This document shows positions 16,811-25,298 of a stretch of DNA of 64,000 nucleotides, in pieces (the first letter of the stretch is position 1; each line of letters starts with the position of its first letter). The notes under the pieces are model-generated. The model searched no databases and was not told where the DNA came from. It saw only the letters and a program-made list of their open reading frames with translations. A program made the position numbers and the translations under genes. This stretch comes from Leptothrix sp. (in: b-proteobacteria) (GTDB lineage Bacteria; Pseudomonadota; Gammaproteobacteria; Burkholderiales; Burkholderiaceae_C), in contig PNKV01000018.1 in assembly GCA_013822685.1 (NCBI GenBank), positions 1 through 64,000 on the forward strand, written 5' to 3'.

Positions 16811-17654
16811 TGTTTTCTCCGGCCTTTGGCCTGTACAAGGTACGGTATCGGCCATTTGGCAAAGGCTCATCAAACACCTCGAAGAGATCCGAAGCCACGG
16901 CCAACTTCTTGAGCGTGGCATGGCCCTGTCGTTCCTTCATGTGCGTCACAGCCTCGGGCTCCTGCAGCCACGCAATGCGCCCCGCGTCAGCAAGGTAGGC
17001 CCAGCCATCAGCCCGATGCTTTTGTTCAGCCACCTCTTTCAGAACCGAAACCAACGGGCTGTGCTGCAACAGGATCAACTCGAAATGGCGCTGGCCTTCT
17101 TCGGACGCCATGAATGCGGCCATGGACTGCCCCACATCAATCAGCGCCTTGGAGACAGATCGTAGATGTTCAAACACGGGCATCACCCTGGCGCGCTGCT
17201 CATCGAGATAGTTGGCTGCCTCTGCCATCCTCTCTGGTGAGTCCGGTTGCCACCGGGGTAAGAAATGGTGAATCAAGTCGTTGCGCTCGTCCACCATGCG
17301 CTTCATGTCCGCACGTTGAGCCTCGTAGAACTCGCCATCTCCTGACGTCGTGAACGTGAATGACATCCACGCCTCGGTGAGGTCCTCCGGCTCGACAGTT
17401 GGCTCACCCGCGTCAGAGAGGATGCCATCGGTGAATTGCTCGACCAACTTCCCCATCATCTGCTTGTGCGCTTTCTCAGTGCGTTGCTGCTGCCGCTCTT
17501 GGAAATTCAACGTGCTGCCATCTCTCCTGTGGTTGGCCACCAGAAATTTCAGCAGCGCCTCGATCTGCTGAAACAACAGCACATTGCGGCCGACCTTGCG
17601 AAGCACCTCATCGCAGGTGCTTTGGTTAGGCAGGATCTGTTCTGCTTTGTCCAT
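16785..17654 (-). CDS. HEPN-like + OST-HTH (LOTUS) protein, candidate RNase
   Basis: A 289-residue protein on the strand opposite to its neighbours. The N-terminal half is helical (VLRKVGRNVLLFQQIEALLKFLVANHR) and contains VDERNDLIHHF, where R124-N125 and H129 fit the Rx4-6H active-site motif of HEPN RNases. The C-terminal region, about 205-276, matches the OST-HTH/LOTUS fold: DGWAYLADAGRIAWLQEP, then ATLKKLAVASDLFEVFD, then NGRYRTLYRP. OST-HTH domains bind RNA. The combination predicts an RNA-targeting nuclease, perhaps anti-phage or toxin-like, carried as cargo. No antitoxin gene is evident beside it. Confidence 0.6.
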   Translation of the reverse strand: MDKAEQILPNQSTCDEVLRKVGRNVLLFQQIEALLKFLVANHRRDGSTLNFQERQQQRTEKAHKQMMGKLVEQFTDGILSDAGEPTVEPEDLTEAWMSFTFTTSGDGEFYEAQRADMKRMVDERNDLIHHFLPRWQPDSPERMAEAANYLDEQRARVMPVFEHLRSVSKALIDVGQSMAAFMASEEGQRHFELILLQHSPLVSVLKEVAEQKHRADGWAYLADAGRIAWLQEPEAVTHMKERQGHATLKKLAVASDLFEVFDEPLPNGRYRTLYRPKAGENIKTLGESP

Positions 17655-17856
17655 GTGGCTCTCAAAAAATCGCGTTGCTGGCGACGTCGGCGTACGCTAA
17701 GACGATGTCACGCACGCTACGGGCACTGCCAACGCGGGGGGCAAATGACTCTGAAATTCAGACAGATCGCCATGTCCGTTCTGTTCGGAAAACAGCCTGC
17801 AAGGCAGCTGATTCGACAACCAACAATGGACGTCTCTCAGTTACCCAGGAATTCGA

Positions 17857-18141
17857 ATGAAGAGTTTAAAGCCCGTCACTCACAAGCTGGAGATCCGGAT
17901 TCGATCCATGCGCAATGACCCCGTGGCTCAAATCGAAGCAGGCAGCACGTTTCAGGCATTTGCCGTAGGGGACAAGTTCCACCACAACATGTTCGATACA
18001 CGCGCGTGGCACGACCTGCCACAAGAGGGCGAAGTGTTCTTCATCGTTGACAAAGCGCATGCCATTGCCGACATCGGCACCTACATCCATCACATGGTGA
18101 TTCTTTGCTTGGCCGCCGCGGCCGCGGATCACCTCGCCTGA
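17857..18141 (+). CDS. Small protein of unknown function
   Basis: A 94-residue protein; AGGAATTCGA before the ATG at 17857 provides a ribosome binding site. It reads LEIRIRSMRNDPVAQIEAGSTFQAFAVGDKFHHNM, then WHDLPQEGEVFFIVDKAHAIADIGTYIHHMVILCL, a pattern suggesting a small beta-barrel with an amphipathic end. There is no signal peptide. It lies alone between the HEPN gene and the metal island and is followed by a strong terminator at 18393. Not recognised. Confidence 0.5.
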   Translation: MKSLKPVTHKLEIRIRSMRNDPVAQIEAGSTFQAFAVGDKFHHNMFDTRAWHDLPQEGEVFFIVDKAHAIADIGTYIHHMVILCLAAAAADHLA

Positions 18142-18392
18142 AGCAGGCGGACCATGCGCTCCCAAAACTGGCTCCAGGCCTGCTGCGTGAGCCATTGCAG
18201 CAACTTGCCGAACTTCACCCGGAAAGTGGGCCCTATGCAGGTGGCAACATCCGATCCGGGCACCGGACCTACAGCAGGTCAACGCCTGTTTGCATGAGGC
18301 CCAGTATCATTACCAGGCCGCTGGTTCGTACCTCGGCCCGGCTTTTCCTCCCTGAGCCGGTGGCGCGCCGTGATGACAGCGATGCGTCTTGT
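18142..18392. other. Intergenic DNA before the metal island terminator
   Basis: About 250 bases with no supported gene. One forward frame is open (LPKLAPGLLREPLQQLAELHPESGPYAGGN) but lacks a start signal and family resemblance. This marks the boundary between backbone genes read rightward and the arsenic/metal island read leftward. Confidence 0.3.
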
Positions 18393-18428
18393 GCTCGCTG
18401 ATCACCCGCTGATCAGCGAGCCTTTTTT
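18393..18428 (+). terminator. Strong rho-independent terminator
   Basis: GCTCGCTGATC (18393-18403) pairs perfectly with GATCAGCGAGC (18411-18421) around a 7-base loop, followed by CTTTTTT. The orientation serves plus-strand transcripts, shielding the end of the convergent arsA operon from read-through. On the minus strand there is no T-run after the hairpin. Confidence 0.85.
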
Positions 18429-18475
18429 CGGCCGCGACTTGGTCGCCAAGCCGTGGCCTGCGCCAGCATGTCATT

Positions 18476-20485
18476 TCATGACGCCAGCAACGCCGACAAC
18501 GCCGTCAGACCGACAGGTGCTTGCGCGACCCATGGCACGGCAAAGGTCCGCTGAGCCAGTCCAGCCGCCAGCCTGGCCATCTGTCGCCGCTCACCATCCA
18601 GCCGGGCCTGCAGCAAGGGGTCATGGGTGCCAGCGGCGAGGATGGATTTGTTGACCACCCACGCGTAGGGCTCAATCTTGGCGCGACGCAAGTCATCCTG
18701 CAGGGCCGCGGCTTGGGACACCGGCGTCACTTCCGGCAGCGTGACCAGGATGATGCGGGTGTAGCTGGCATCTTGCAGGCGCATGAGCGGTGTGACCACA
18801 TGCACGGAGGCCTTGCCCTCGAACTCACGCGTCATCTGGCGGTGATAGGCGCCGGTGGCATCCATCAGCAGCAAAGAGTGCCCGGTGGGCGCCGTGTCCA
18901 GCACCACGAAAGCACTGCGCGCTTCGGCCACCGTGCGCGAAAACGCATGGAACACAGCGACCTCTTCGGTGCAGGGTGACTGCAAATCTTCCAGCAGCAA
19001 CGCACGCTCTTGCTCATCCAGGCCAGGCGAACGTGCCGCCATGATCTTGTCGATGTAGCGCTGGGTTTCCACCTTGGGATCGATGCGCCCGACTTGTAAG
19101 CCAGGCAATTCGCCATCGAGCGTCATGGCCAGGTGAGCCGCCGGGTCGGTGGTGCTGAGATGAACCGCATGCCCGCGCTTGACCAGGCCGATGGCCAGCG
19201 CCGCTGCAATCGTGGTCTTGCCCACGCCGCCTTTGCCCATCACCATGATCAGGCCTTTGCCAGCAGCCGCCAGCTCATCCACCAGCTTATCGATGTGTTC
19301 GGTTGTCAACGGCGGCTCATCGATCAATGAGCGAGCTTGCCCGTTGGCTGGTGGCGAGTCGGTCAACAAGGCACGCAAGGCAGGTAGGCCCACCGTGTCA
19401 AAGGCCCGCAAAGGCACGGTGCTTTGGGGTAAGGCCCGCAGGGGATCGGGCATGGCATCCAGCGCTTGTTGGCCCAGGGCCTCGATGGCACGAGCGACGC
19501 CATCATCCGGATCGGTGGCCTTGAACACACCGTTGATCACCAACTGCTGGTTGTTCAAGCCCAGCACGCGCAACTCGTCGGAGGTGCGCGCCGCTTCGGC
19601 CAGCGCGCTGCGGTCGGCACGCGCCACCAGCACGATGGTGGTGAGCGCCTGGTCACACAAGGCGGTGAGCGCCGCATTGAAACGCACTTCCTGCATCTTC
19701 AGGCCCGAGTGCGGCCCCAGGCAGGACGCCCCCCGGTCGTTGTCCTTGAGAAAGCCACTCCAGGCCTTGGGCAGGCTCAACAGGCGCAACGTGTGCCCTG
19801 TGGGCGCCGTGTCAAACACGATGTGGTCGTAGTCGGCGGCATCACCGGCCAGCAGGTTCGAGAACTCGTCGAAGGAGGCAATCTCGGTGGTGCAGGAGCC
19901 GGACAACTGTTCGCGCACCGTGGCCCGCTCGGCCTCGGTGGTGTGAGCCTCCATCTGCGCGATCACGCGCTGGCGGTAGGTTTCGGCCGCGACATCAGGG
20001 TCGATGTTGAGCACGGACAGTCCCGGTGCGCCGGGAACGGGCGTGGGAATGTTGCGAAGCTCAATGCCCAGCATTTCATCGAGGTTCGATGCCGCGTCGG
20101 TGCTGACCAGCAGGACCTTCTTGCCCGCGTCTGCCAGCGTCAGCGCGGTCGCGGTGGACAACGAGGTCTTGCCGACACCGCCTTTACCCGTGAAGAACAG
20201 ATGCCTGGTTGGATGGCTCAGAAAGCCCAGCGGTTGATGGTGGGGCTGGGTTTGCGGCTTGAGCCAGGCCTGCACCTCATCATGCGAGGGCAAGCCGCCG
20301 CTGTGCACGATCTGGTCACCGATCATGACGGCAGGCGTGGCCTTGACGCCCAGGCGTTTGATCTCGTCGGGGCTCTCGATCTTGGTGATCTCTACAGGGA
20401 CGCCAGCAGCTTTGGCCTCCCGCTCGATCATCTCGATGGTGATATGGCACTTGCTGCACCCCAAGCCTAGAACTTTGATTTCCAT
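18476..20485 (-). CDS. arsA: Thioredoxin-like domain fused to two-domain ArsA ATPase
   Basis: A 669-residue fusion. Residues 1-78 are a small TM0996/MTH895-type thioredoxin-like domain with C10-S-K-C13 and a cis-Pro region (VKATPAVMIGDQIVHSGGLPS). Residues 93-669 are arsenite-stimulated ATPase ArsA with two halves: P-loop 1 FTGKGGVGKTS (about 98-108) and P-loop 2 VMGKGGVGKTT, each followed by DTAPTGH. The three ArsA metalloid cysteines are present in GSCTTEIASFDEF, GASCLGPHSG and SPCTEEVAVFHAF. ArsA normally powers ArsB and receives As(III) from ArsD. No arsD or arsB is seen here, so the thioredoxin domain may replace ArsD as a metalloid donor (inference). Downstream of the P1B-4 ATPase, probably same operon. 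Confidence 0.9.
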   Translation of the reverse strand: MEIKVLGLGCSKCHITIEMIEREAKAAGVPVEITKIESPDEIKRLGVKATPAVMIGDQIVHSGGLPSHDEVQAWLKPQTQPHHQPLGFLSHPTRHLFFTGKGGVGKTSLSTATALTLADAGKKVLLVSTDAASNLDEMLGIELRNIPTPVPGAPGLSVLNIDPDVAAETYRQRVIAQMEAHTTEAERATVREQLSGSCTTEIASFDEFSNLLAGDAADYDHIVFDTAPTGHTLRLLSLPKAWSGFLKDNDRGASCLGPHSGLKMQEVRFNAALTALCDQALTTIVLVARADRSALAEAARTSDELRVLGLNNQQLVINGVFKATDPDDGVARAIEALGQQALDAMPDPLRALPQSTVPLRAFDTVGLPALRALLTDSPPANGQARSLIDEPPLTTEHIDKLVDELAAAGKGLIMVMGKGGVGKTTIAAALAIGLVKRGHAVHLSTTDPAAHLAMTLDGELPGLQVGRIDPKVETQRYIDKIMAARSPGLDEQERALLLEDLQSPCTEEVAVFHAFSRTVAEARSAFVVLDTAPTGHSLLLMDATGAYHRQMTREFEGKASVHVVTPLMRLQDASYTRIILVTLPEVTPVSQAAALQDDLRRAKIEPYAWVVNKSILAAGTHDPLLQARLDGERRQMARLAAGLAQRTFAVPWVAQAPVGLTALSALLAS

Positions 20486-20550
20486 GACGATGATCCTTGG
20501 TTTGAATTCTTGACGGTCTTTTTAGCGAAGCAATGAGACCTACAGCGGAA

Positions 20551-22914
20551 TCACTGTGCGCCTGTTTGGCCCGGCCGTCCAACTTTTGGGTCCGCGAAAC
20601 GCAAGAGGCGCAAGGCATTGAGCACCACCAAGACCGTGGCACCCTCGTGAATCAACACGGCCACGCCCATGCTCGCCAGTCCAAACAGCGTGGCAGGGAT
20701 GAGCAGCGCCACGACCCCAAATGCCGCCCAGAGATTTTGCTGGATGATGCTGTGCGAGGCACGGCTCAGGGCAATCGCAAACGGTAGCCTCGACAGGTCA
20801 TCCCCCATCAGGGCCACATCGGCGGTTTCCAGGGCCACGTCGGTGCCCGCGCCGCCCATGGCAATGCCGATGGTGGCGCGTGCCATCGCGGGCGCGTCAT
20901 TCACGCCGTCCCCGACCATGGCCACTTGCTGGTGGTCTCGCATCAGGTCGTCGATGACCTTGAGTTTGTCCTCGGGGAGCAGGCCAGCGCGCACATCGGT
21001 GATGCCGACGGATGCCGCAACGGCCTTGGCGACCGCCTCGTTATCCCCCGTCAGCATGACGGTCTGGCGGACGCCCAAGGACGCCAACTGGGCGAACACC
21101 TCGCGCATGCCGGGGCGCGGGGTGTCCGCCAAAGCGAGCAAACCCACAAAGGTGCCCTCACGTCGCACCAGCATGGTGGTCTTGCCCAGTGCTTCCAGGC
21201 CGAGCACTTGCTGGCGAACGGAATCAGGCACCCCCTCGGCGTCAAACAAGCGCAGGTTGCCGATGCTCACCCGCCCACCCGACACCACCGCGTGCATGCC
21301 TTTTCCGGTGACGGATTGCACCTCGCTGGCCTCCGGCCATGCCAACTGCCGTGAGCGCGCAGCCTGCACCACAGCCTGGGCCAAGGGATGCCCGCTGCGG
21401 CTTTCGATGCTCGCGGCCAAGGTCAACAAATCAGCTTGGCTGTCATCGAGCGCGATCACATCGGTGACGCTGGGTTTGCCCGTCGTGATCGTGCCCGTCT
21501 TGTCAAACGCCATGACCGACAAGGTGCGCAGGTTCTCCAGGTGCATGCCGCCCTTGATCAGCACACCGCCCCGTGCAGCACGGGCCACACCCGCCAGCAC
21601 GGCCGAAGGCGTGGCAATGGCCAGGGCGCACGGCGAGGCGGCCACCAGCACGGCCATGGCCCTGTAGAACGAATCGGCAAAGGGCATGCCCAGCAAGGGC
21701 GGGATCACGATCAGGGCCGCCACGCCCAGCAGGACCAAAGGCACAAAGATCTTCTCGAACCGGGAGACGAAGCGCTGGGTCGGCGACTTCTCGGTTTGCG
21801 CCTCGGCCACCATGTGAACCATGCGCGCCAGTGAACTGTCCTTGGCCAGCTTGGTCACCTCGACGCGCAGCAAGCCCTCACCGTTCACCGTCCCGGCAAA
21901 CACCAGGGAATCGACCGCCTTGTCCACCGGCATCGACTCGCCGGTGATGGCCGCCTGATTGACGGCTGAGATGCCTTCCAGCACTTTGCCGTCTGCCGCG
22001 ATGCGCTGGCCGGGCTTGACCAGCACCTGGTCACCCCGCTGCAGGTCTTCGACGGGCAGCTCCCGCTCTGCGCCATCACGTAAAACCAAAGCCGTCTTGG
22101 GCGCCAGGTTGGCCAGTGCCTCCATGGCATGGCGGGCGCGGTCCATGGCCAGGTGTTCCAAGGCATGGCCCAGGCTGAACAGCACCAGCAGCAGCGCCCC
22201 TTCCGCCCATTGACCCAGCGCCGCCGCGCCCATGGCCGCCACGATCATCAGCACGTCGATGTCCAGCACCCGCTCTCGGATGCTTTGCCAGGCGTCGCGC
22301 ATGGCGTAGTAACCGCCAATCACCATCGACGCGCCCATCAACCCGGCTGACGCGAGCTGGGTGCCTCCGCCCGGCCGCAGGCCCACCAGCCATCCGGCCA
22401 GCAGCAGTGCGCCCGCGATGGCGCTCACGATCAGCTCCCGGTATTGCTCAAACCAGGTTTCGTCGTGCTCAGGCTCCCGCACGCTGTACCCCAGTGCCTG
22501 GAGGCGCTGCACGATGGCTTGCCGAGACACGCGCTGGGTGTCGTACTCCAGACGCATGCGCTCGGCCGCGTAACTGACGGCAGCTTCCTCGACGCCTTCC
22601 AGACGCTGCAAGGCGTGCTCAATCACCGTTGCGCAGGTGGCGCAGTCCATGCCGTCAATGCGCATCAGCTCATGCTGATACCTCGCGCTGAGTTGGGCAC
22701 CGGCTGCCTGCGCCATGTCCCGCACCCGAGGCGGGCTGACGGTCGTTGGGTCGTAGTGAAGGCACAGGAGGGGCTTGCCATCCTGCTGGGTCACATGCAC
22801 CTTCTCCAGCCCTTGTGCCTGCAACACATCGGTCAATCGCTGGATACAGGCATCCCGTTCGTCGGGCACGCCGGGCAGGACGAGTGCCAACTGCAGCGAG
22901 AGTTTGTCGGTCAT
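20551..22914 (-). CDS. P1B-4-type heavy-metal translocating P-type ATPase
   Basis: A 787-residue inner-membrane metal exporter. It has an N-terminal region, then a heavy-metal-associated domain with IDGMDCATCATVIEHAL, then paired helices. The actuator is AAITGESMPVDKA, the membrane motif S427-P428-C429, the phosphorylation site D471KTGT, and the hinge MVGDGVNDAPAMARA. In the last helix H756-E-G-A-T is present. SPC plus HEGxT defines the P1B-4 group (CoaT/CzcP/CtpD; Co, Zn, Fe or Ni, sometimes Cd) rather than CPC-type ZntA or CopA. The start overlaps the stop of a 68-aa gene (ATGA), and a candidate sigma-type promoter lies upstream. Export of an arsenic-associated metal is not indicated by the motifs. 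Confidence 0.92.
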   Translation of the reverse strand: MTDKLSLQLALVLPGVPDERDACIQRLTDVLQAQGLEKVHVTQQDGKPLLCLHYDPTTVSPPRVRDMAQAAGAQLSARYQHELMRIDGMDCATCATVIEHALQRLEGVEEAAVSYAAERMRLEYDTQRVSRQAIVQRLQALGYSVREPEHDETWFEQYRELIVSAIAGALLLAGWLVGLRPGGGTQLASAGLMGASMVIGGYYAMRDAWQSIRERVLDIDVLMIVAAMGAAALGQWAEGALLLVLFSLGHALEHLAMDRARHAMEALANLAPKTALVLRDGAERELPVEDLQRGDQVLVKPGQRIAADGKVLEGISAVNQAAITGESMPVDKAVDSLVFAGTVNGEGLLRVEVTKLAKDSSLARMVHMVAEAQTEKSPTQRFVSRFEKIFVPLVLLGVAALIVIPPLLGMPFADSFYRAMAVLVAASPCALAIATPSAVLAGVARAARGGVLIKGGMHLENLRTLSVMAFDKTGTITTGKPSVTDVIALDDSQADLLTLAASIESRSGHPLAQAVVQAARSRQLAWPEASEVQSVTGKGMHAVVSGGRVSIGNLRLFDAEGVPDSVRQQVLGLEALGKTTMLVRREGTFVGLLALADTPRPGMREVFAQLASLGVRQTVMLTGDNEAVAKAVAASVGITDVRAGLLPEDKLKVIDDLMRDHQQVAMVGDGVNDAPAMARATIGIAMGGAGTDVALETADVALMGDDLSRLPFAIALSRASHSIIQQNLWAAFGVVALLIPATLFGLASMGVAVLIHEGATVLVVLNALRLLRFADPKVGRPGQTGAQ

Positions 22915-23117
22915 CCCATTTCCCGTGTGTTTGGGTCCTTAGTGCCCCCATCCGTTGCGACCGAGTATGACGCACGCGGGCAGTGATCAGTCGGTTTGAC
23001 AGGCTCTGCATCTTGCTGCAGCAAGGCTTCCCCCCATGCGCTCAGAACGTCCAAGCGGCGATTCAGTTCTGTTTCGCAAGCCCAAGCGGCGATGTCTTTG
23101 GCGTATCCCATGCACAT
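22911..23117 (-). CDS. Small protein translationally coupled to the metal ATPase
   Basis: A 68-residue ORF. The start ATG at 23117 has GGAGAAC about 7 bases upstream, and the stop overlaps the ATPase ATG by 4 bases, strongly implying a real gene. Residues 1-35 form a helix (MGYAKDIAAWACETELNRRLDVLSAWGEALL). The second half contains a possible metal-binding His-Cys pair (TDHCPR). Unknown family. It is the first gene behind one of the two identical promoter blocks, so it may be a sensor, chaperone or leader for the ATPase. Confidence 0.6.
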   Translation of the reverse strand: MCMGYAKDIAAWACETELNRRLDVLSAWGEALLQQDAEPVKPTDHCPRASYSVATDGGTKDPNTREMG

Positions 23118-23151
23118 GACTGTTCTCCGGTGAAAGTGGATGTCAGTCAAG

Positions 23152-23179
23152 AAGACGCACGAAGGCGCGAAAGGATGCA
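23152..23179 (-). promoter_or_regulatory. Candidate ECF-sigma promoter of the ATPase-ArsA operon
   Basis: On the minus strand TGCATC (23179-23174) and CGTCTT (23157-23152) are separated by 16 bp. The -10 half lies in a 20-bp block (23141-23160) that is identical to 28372-28391 upstream of the permease operon. The distance to the first gene start (23117) is about 35 bases. Conservation of both boxes and of the spacer length, but not of the spacer sequence, is what a shared sigma-factor promoter should look like. Confidence 0.65.
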
Positions 23180-23213
23180 GGCCAGAGCTCTTGCATCGCT
23201 ACACGCAAGCTCC

Positions 23214-24398
23214 TTAGATCACTTCAAGTGCCAGGGCGATACCTTGACCACCGCCGATGCACAAGGTCACCACGCCACGCTTGAGGCCATCACGCTTCAT
23301 CGAATGCAGCAGACGGGTAGTAAGCACCGCGCCGCTGGCACCAATCGGGTGGCCGTGAGCGATGGCGCCCCCCTCGACGTTGACGATGTCTTCAGACAGG
23401 CCCAGCTCGCGCAGGCAAGCCAGGGCAATGGCGGCAAAGGCCTCGTTGATCTCGACGCGCTGGACGTCCGCAACCGACCAATTGGCACGGCTCAGAGCTT
23501 GGCGTACGGCAGGCACGGGCCCCAGGCCAAACATGCCGGGCTCCACCGCGCCCACGCCGTAACTCACGAGGCGCGCCATGGGCTTCAAGCCATGGCGCTC
23601 GGCCCAGCTCCGCTCGGCCACGATCATGGCAGCAGCCCCGGTGTTGAGGCCCGGCGCATTGCCCGCCGTGATGGTGCCTTCCTTGCGAAAAGCAGGCTTG
23701 AGTTTCGCAAGGGACTCGGCGGTGGTCTCTGGGCGGTTGTGTTCGTCACGGGCAAACAGCGTGGGGCCCTTGCGGCCAGGCACCTCAATGGTCACGATCT
23801 CGGCGTCGAACAGGCCGTTGGCTTGCGCGGCTGAAAACCGCTGCTGAGAGCGCAAGGCCCAGCGGTCCTGGTCTTCCCGGCTGATGTTCTTGAGCGCAAC
23901 CAGGTCTTCGGTGTGCCAGCCTGAATGCTTGCCGCTGAACGCATCGTTCAGGCCGTCGTACAACATGCTGTCCAGCAGTGTGGCGTCACCCATGCGTGCG
24001 CCCCAACGGCCTTGCGGCAGCAGGTAGGGTGCACGGTCCATGTTTTCCATACCCCCGGCCATGGCGACCTGGCTCATGCCGGACCAGATCTCCAGTGCCG
24101 CACTGGCAATGGCCTGGGCACCGGAACCACAGACCCGGTTCACGGTCATCGCAGGCACCTCGACGGGCAGACCGGCACCGATGCCTGCTTGCCGAGCCGG
24201 GTTCATTTTCACGCCCGCCTGGATGACGTTGCCCATGATGAGCGACTCGATCTTGTCGGCGGGCAGGCCCGAGCGTTTGAGGCTCTCCCGGATAACGACT
24301 GCGCCCAGATCAGGCGCCGCGACATCCTTGAGGGCACCACCATAGGTGCCGATGGCCGTGCGGACGGGATGGCAGATCACAACTTCAGCTTGGCTCAT
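23214..24398 (-). CDS. Acetyl-CoA acetyltransferase (thiolase)
   Basis: A 394-residue biosynthetic/degradative thiolase condensing or cleaving acetoacetyl-CoA. The ATG at 24398 follows AAGGAG. All catalytic elements are present: the nucleophile Cys in MTVNRVCGSGAQAI, the NEAF block (VEINEAFAAIAL), the His in GGAIAHGHPIGASG and the second Cys in VTLCIGGGQGIAL. Length is standard. It is an odd resident of a metal island: 69 bases downstream of the amidotransferase gene and just upstream of one sigma-type promoter. It may be a recruited housekeeping gene or may supply acyl groups to the neighbouring ligase; no direct link is visible. Confidence 0.92.
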   Translation of the reverse strand: MSQAEVVICHPVRTAIGTYGGALKDVAAPDLGAVVIRESLKRSGLPADKIESLIMGNVIQAGVKMNPARQAGIGAGLPVEVPAMTVNRVCGSGAQAIASAALEIWSGMSQVAMAGGMENMDRAPYLLPQGRWGARMGDATLLDSMLYDGLNDAFSGKHSGWHTEDLVALKNISREDQDRWALRSQQRFSAAQANGLFDAEIVTIEVPGRKGPTLFARDEHNRPETTAESLAKLKPAFRKEGTITAGNAPGLNTGAAAMIVAERSWAERHGLKPMARLVSYGVGAVEPGMFGLGPVPAVRQALSRANWSVADVQRVEINEAFAAIALACLRELGLSEDIVNVEGGAIAHGHPIGASGAVLTTRLLHSMKRDGLKRGVVTLCIGGGQGIALALEVI

Positions 24399-24467
24399 GT
24401 TCACTCCTTGAGTAGTCAAACACCAACAAAATCGTCGTTAATGTGGCAGTCGCCGCCACGCAGTTGA

Positions 24468-25289
24468 TCACGCCCGAGGATGGACATCAAGGCTGACCGA
24501 ATTGAGAACCTTGCCCATTGCCATGGCTACCAGCTCCCCTTCAGCCAAGGCTCTCCAAGGGCCATCGGTCAAGGCGACGCTCGCGATCAGCACGAGGTCC
24601 TGAAACCCTGGCTCGACCGAGATGCCTTCGGCATGCAGCGCCTTGTCGCTGTCCTCGCATCGGCGCGCCAGCATCCACAGTCCGGGCGATCGCGTGCGAC
24701 CGTCCACCGCCTGCAGCCGACGATCACCATGGGCAAACAGCACCTCGCTGTCGGTGTAGAGAAAATTCGCCGGCCCCAGTTGACGTAGCTCGCTCGAAAA
24801 CGCCGAGATCACACTCAGCCGTGCATCCAGCGTGGGCACCTCGGTGGTGGCCCACAGTTCATGGATGCGGTCAAGCAACACGCAAAACGCATGTTCAGAA
24901 TCTGTGCCGCCAATGGGCCGATAACGCCCCAGGGCAAAGCCCGGGTGATGCGCCATGCCAGACAAGGTGCCGTTGTGCGCAAAGGTGTGCATTCGCCCTG
25001 CCATCTCCCGCACAAACGGCTGCGTGTTGGCCAGCGCCACCTCTCCCATCGTCGCGTGCCGGATGTGCGAGATGGCCAACGTCGTGCTGGGCCCCTGGTT
25101 TTGCAAGAAATCGACCAAGGCACTGCCACTGGCGGCAGCAGGCTCGCGAAACAGCGCCACATCGCGCCCCGCGTAGAACGCCGCGCCCCACCCATCTCGG
25201 CTGCCATGCAGCGAGTGCTCGGTCAAGGCCTGAAGTGAAAACGTCAGGTGGCTTGGTCGCGAACTGGACATGGCCAGGAGTTCACACAT
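24468..25289 (-). CDS. Class II glutamine amidotransferase (YafJ-like)
   Basis: A 273-residue N-terminal-nucleophile amidotransferase. The second residue is the catalytic Cys (MCELLAMSSSRP), exposed once Met is removed. Other class II marks are SRDGWGAAFYAG, SHIRHATMGEVALANTQPF (substrate-binding Arg and His), HTFAHNGTLSG and GGTDSEHAFCVLLD. These enzymes release ammonia from glutamine, usually for a partner domain. Here the partner is probably the ATP-grasp-like protein whose gene ends 10 bases upstream. The product of the pair is unknown. Confidence 0.88.
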   Translation of the reverse strand: MCELLAMSSSRPSHLTFSLQALTEHSLHGSRDGWGAAFYAGRDVALFREPAAASGSALVDFLQNQGPSTTLAISHIRHATMGEVALANTQPFVREMAGRMHTFAHNGTLSGMAHHPGFALGRYRPIGGTDSEHAFCVLLDRIHELWATTEVPTLDARLSVISAFSSELRQLGPANFLYTDSEVLFAHGDRRLQAVDGRTRSPGLWMLARRCEDSDKALHAEGISVEPGFQDLVLIASVALTDGPWRALAEGELVAMAMGKVLNSVSLDVHPRA

Positions 25290-25298
25290 GGCTGCGTC

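Noticed and set aside
20551-22914. Assignment of the ATPase as ZntA/CadA or CopA
   Set aside because: The membrane motif is SPC, not CPC, and HEGAT is present in the last helix, which places it in P1B-4.
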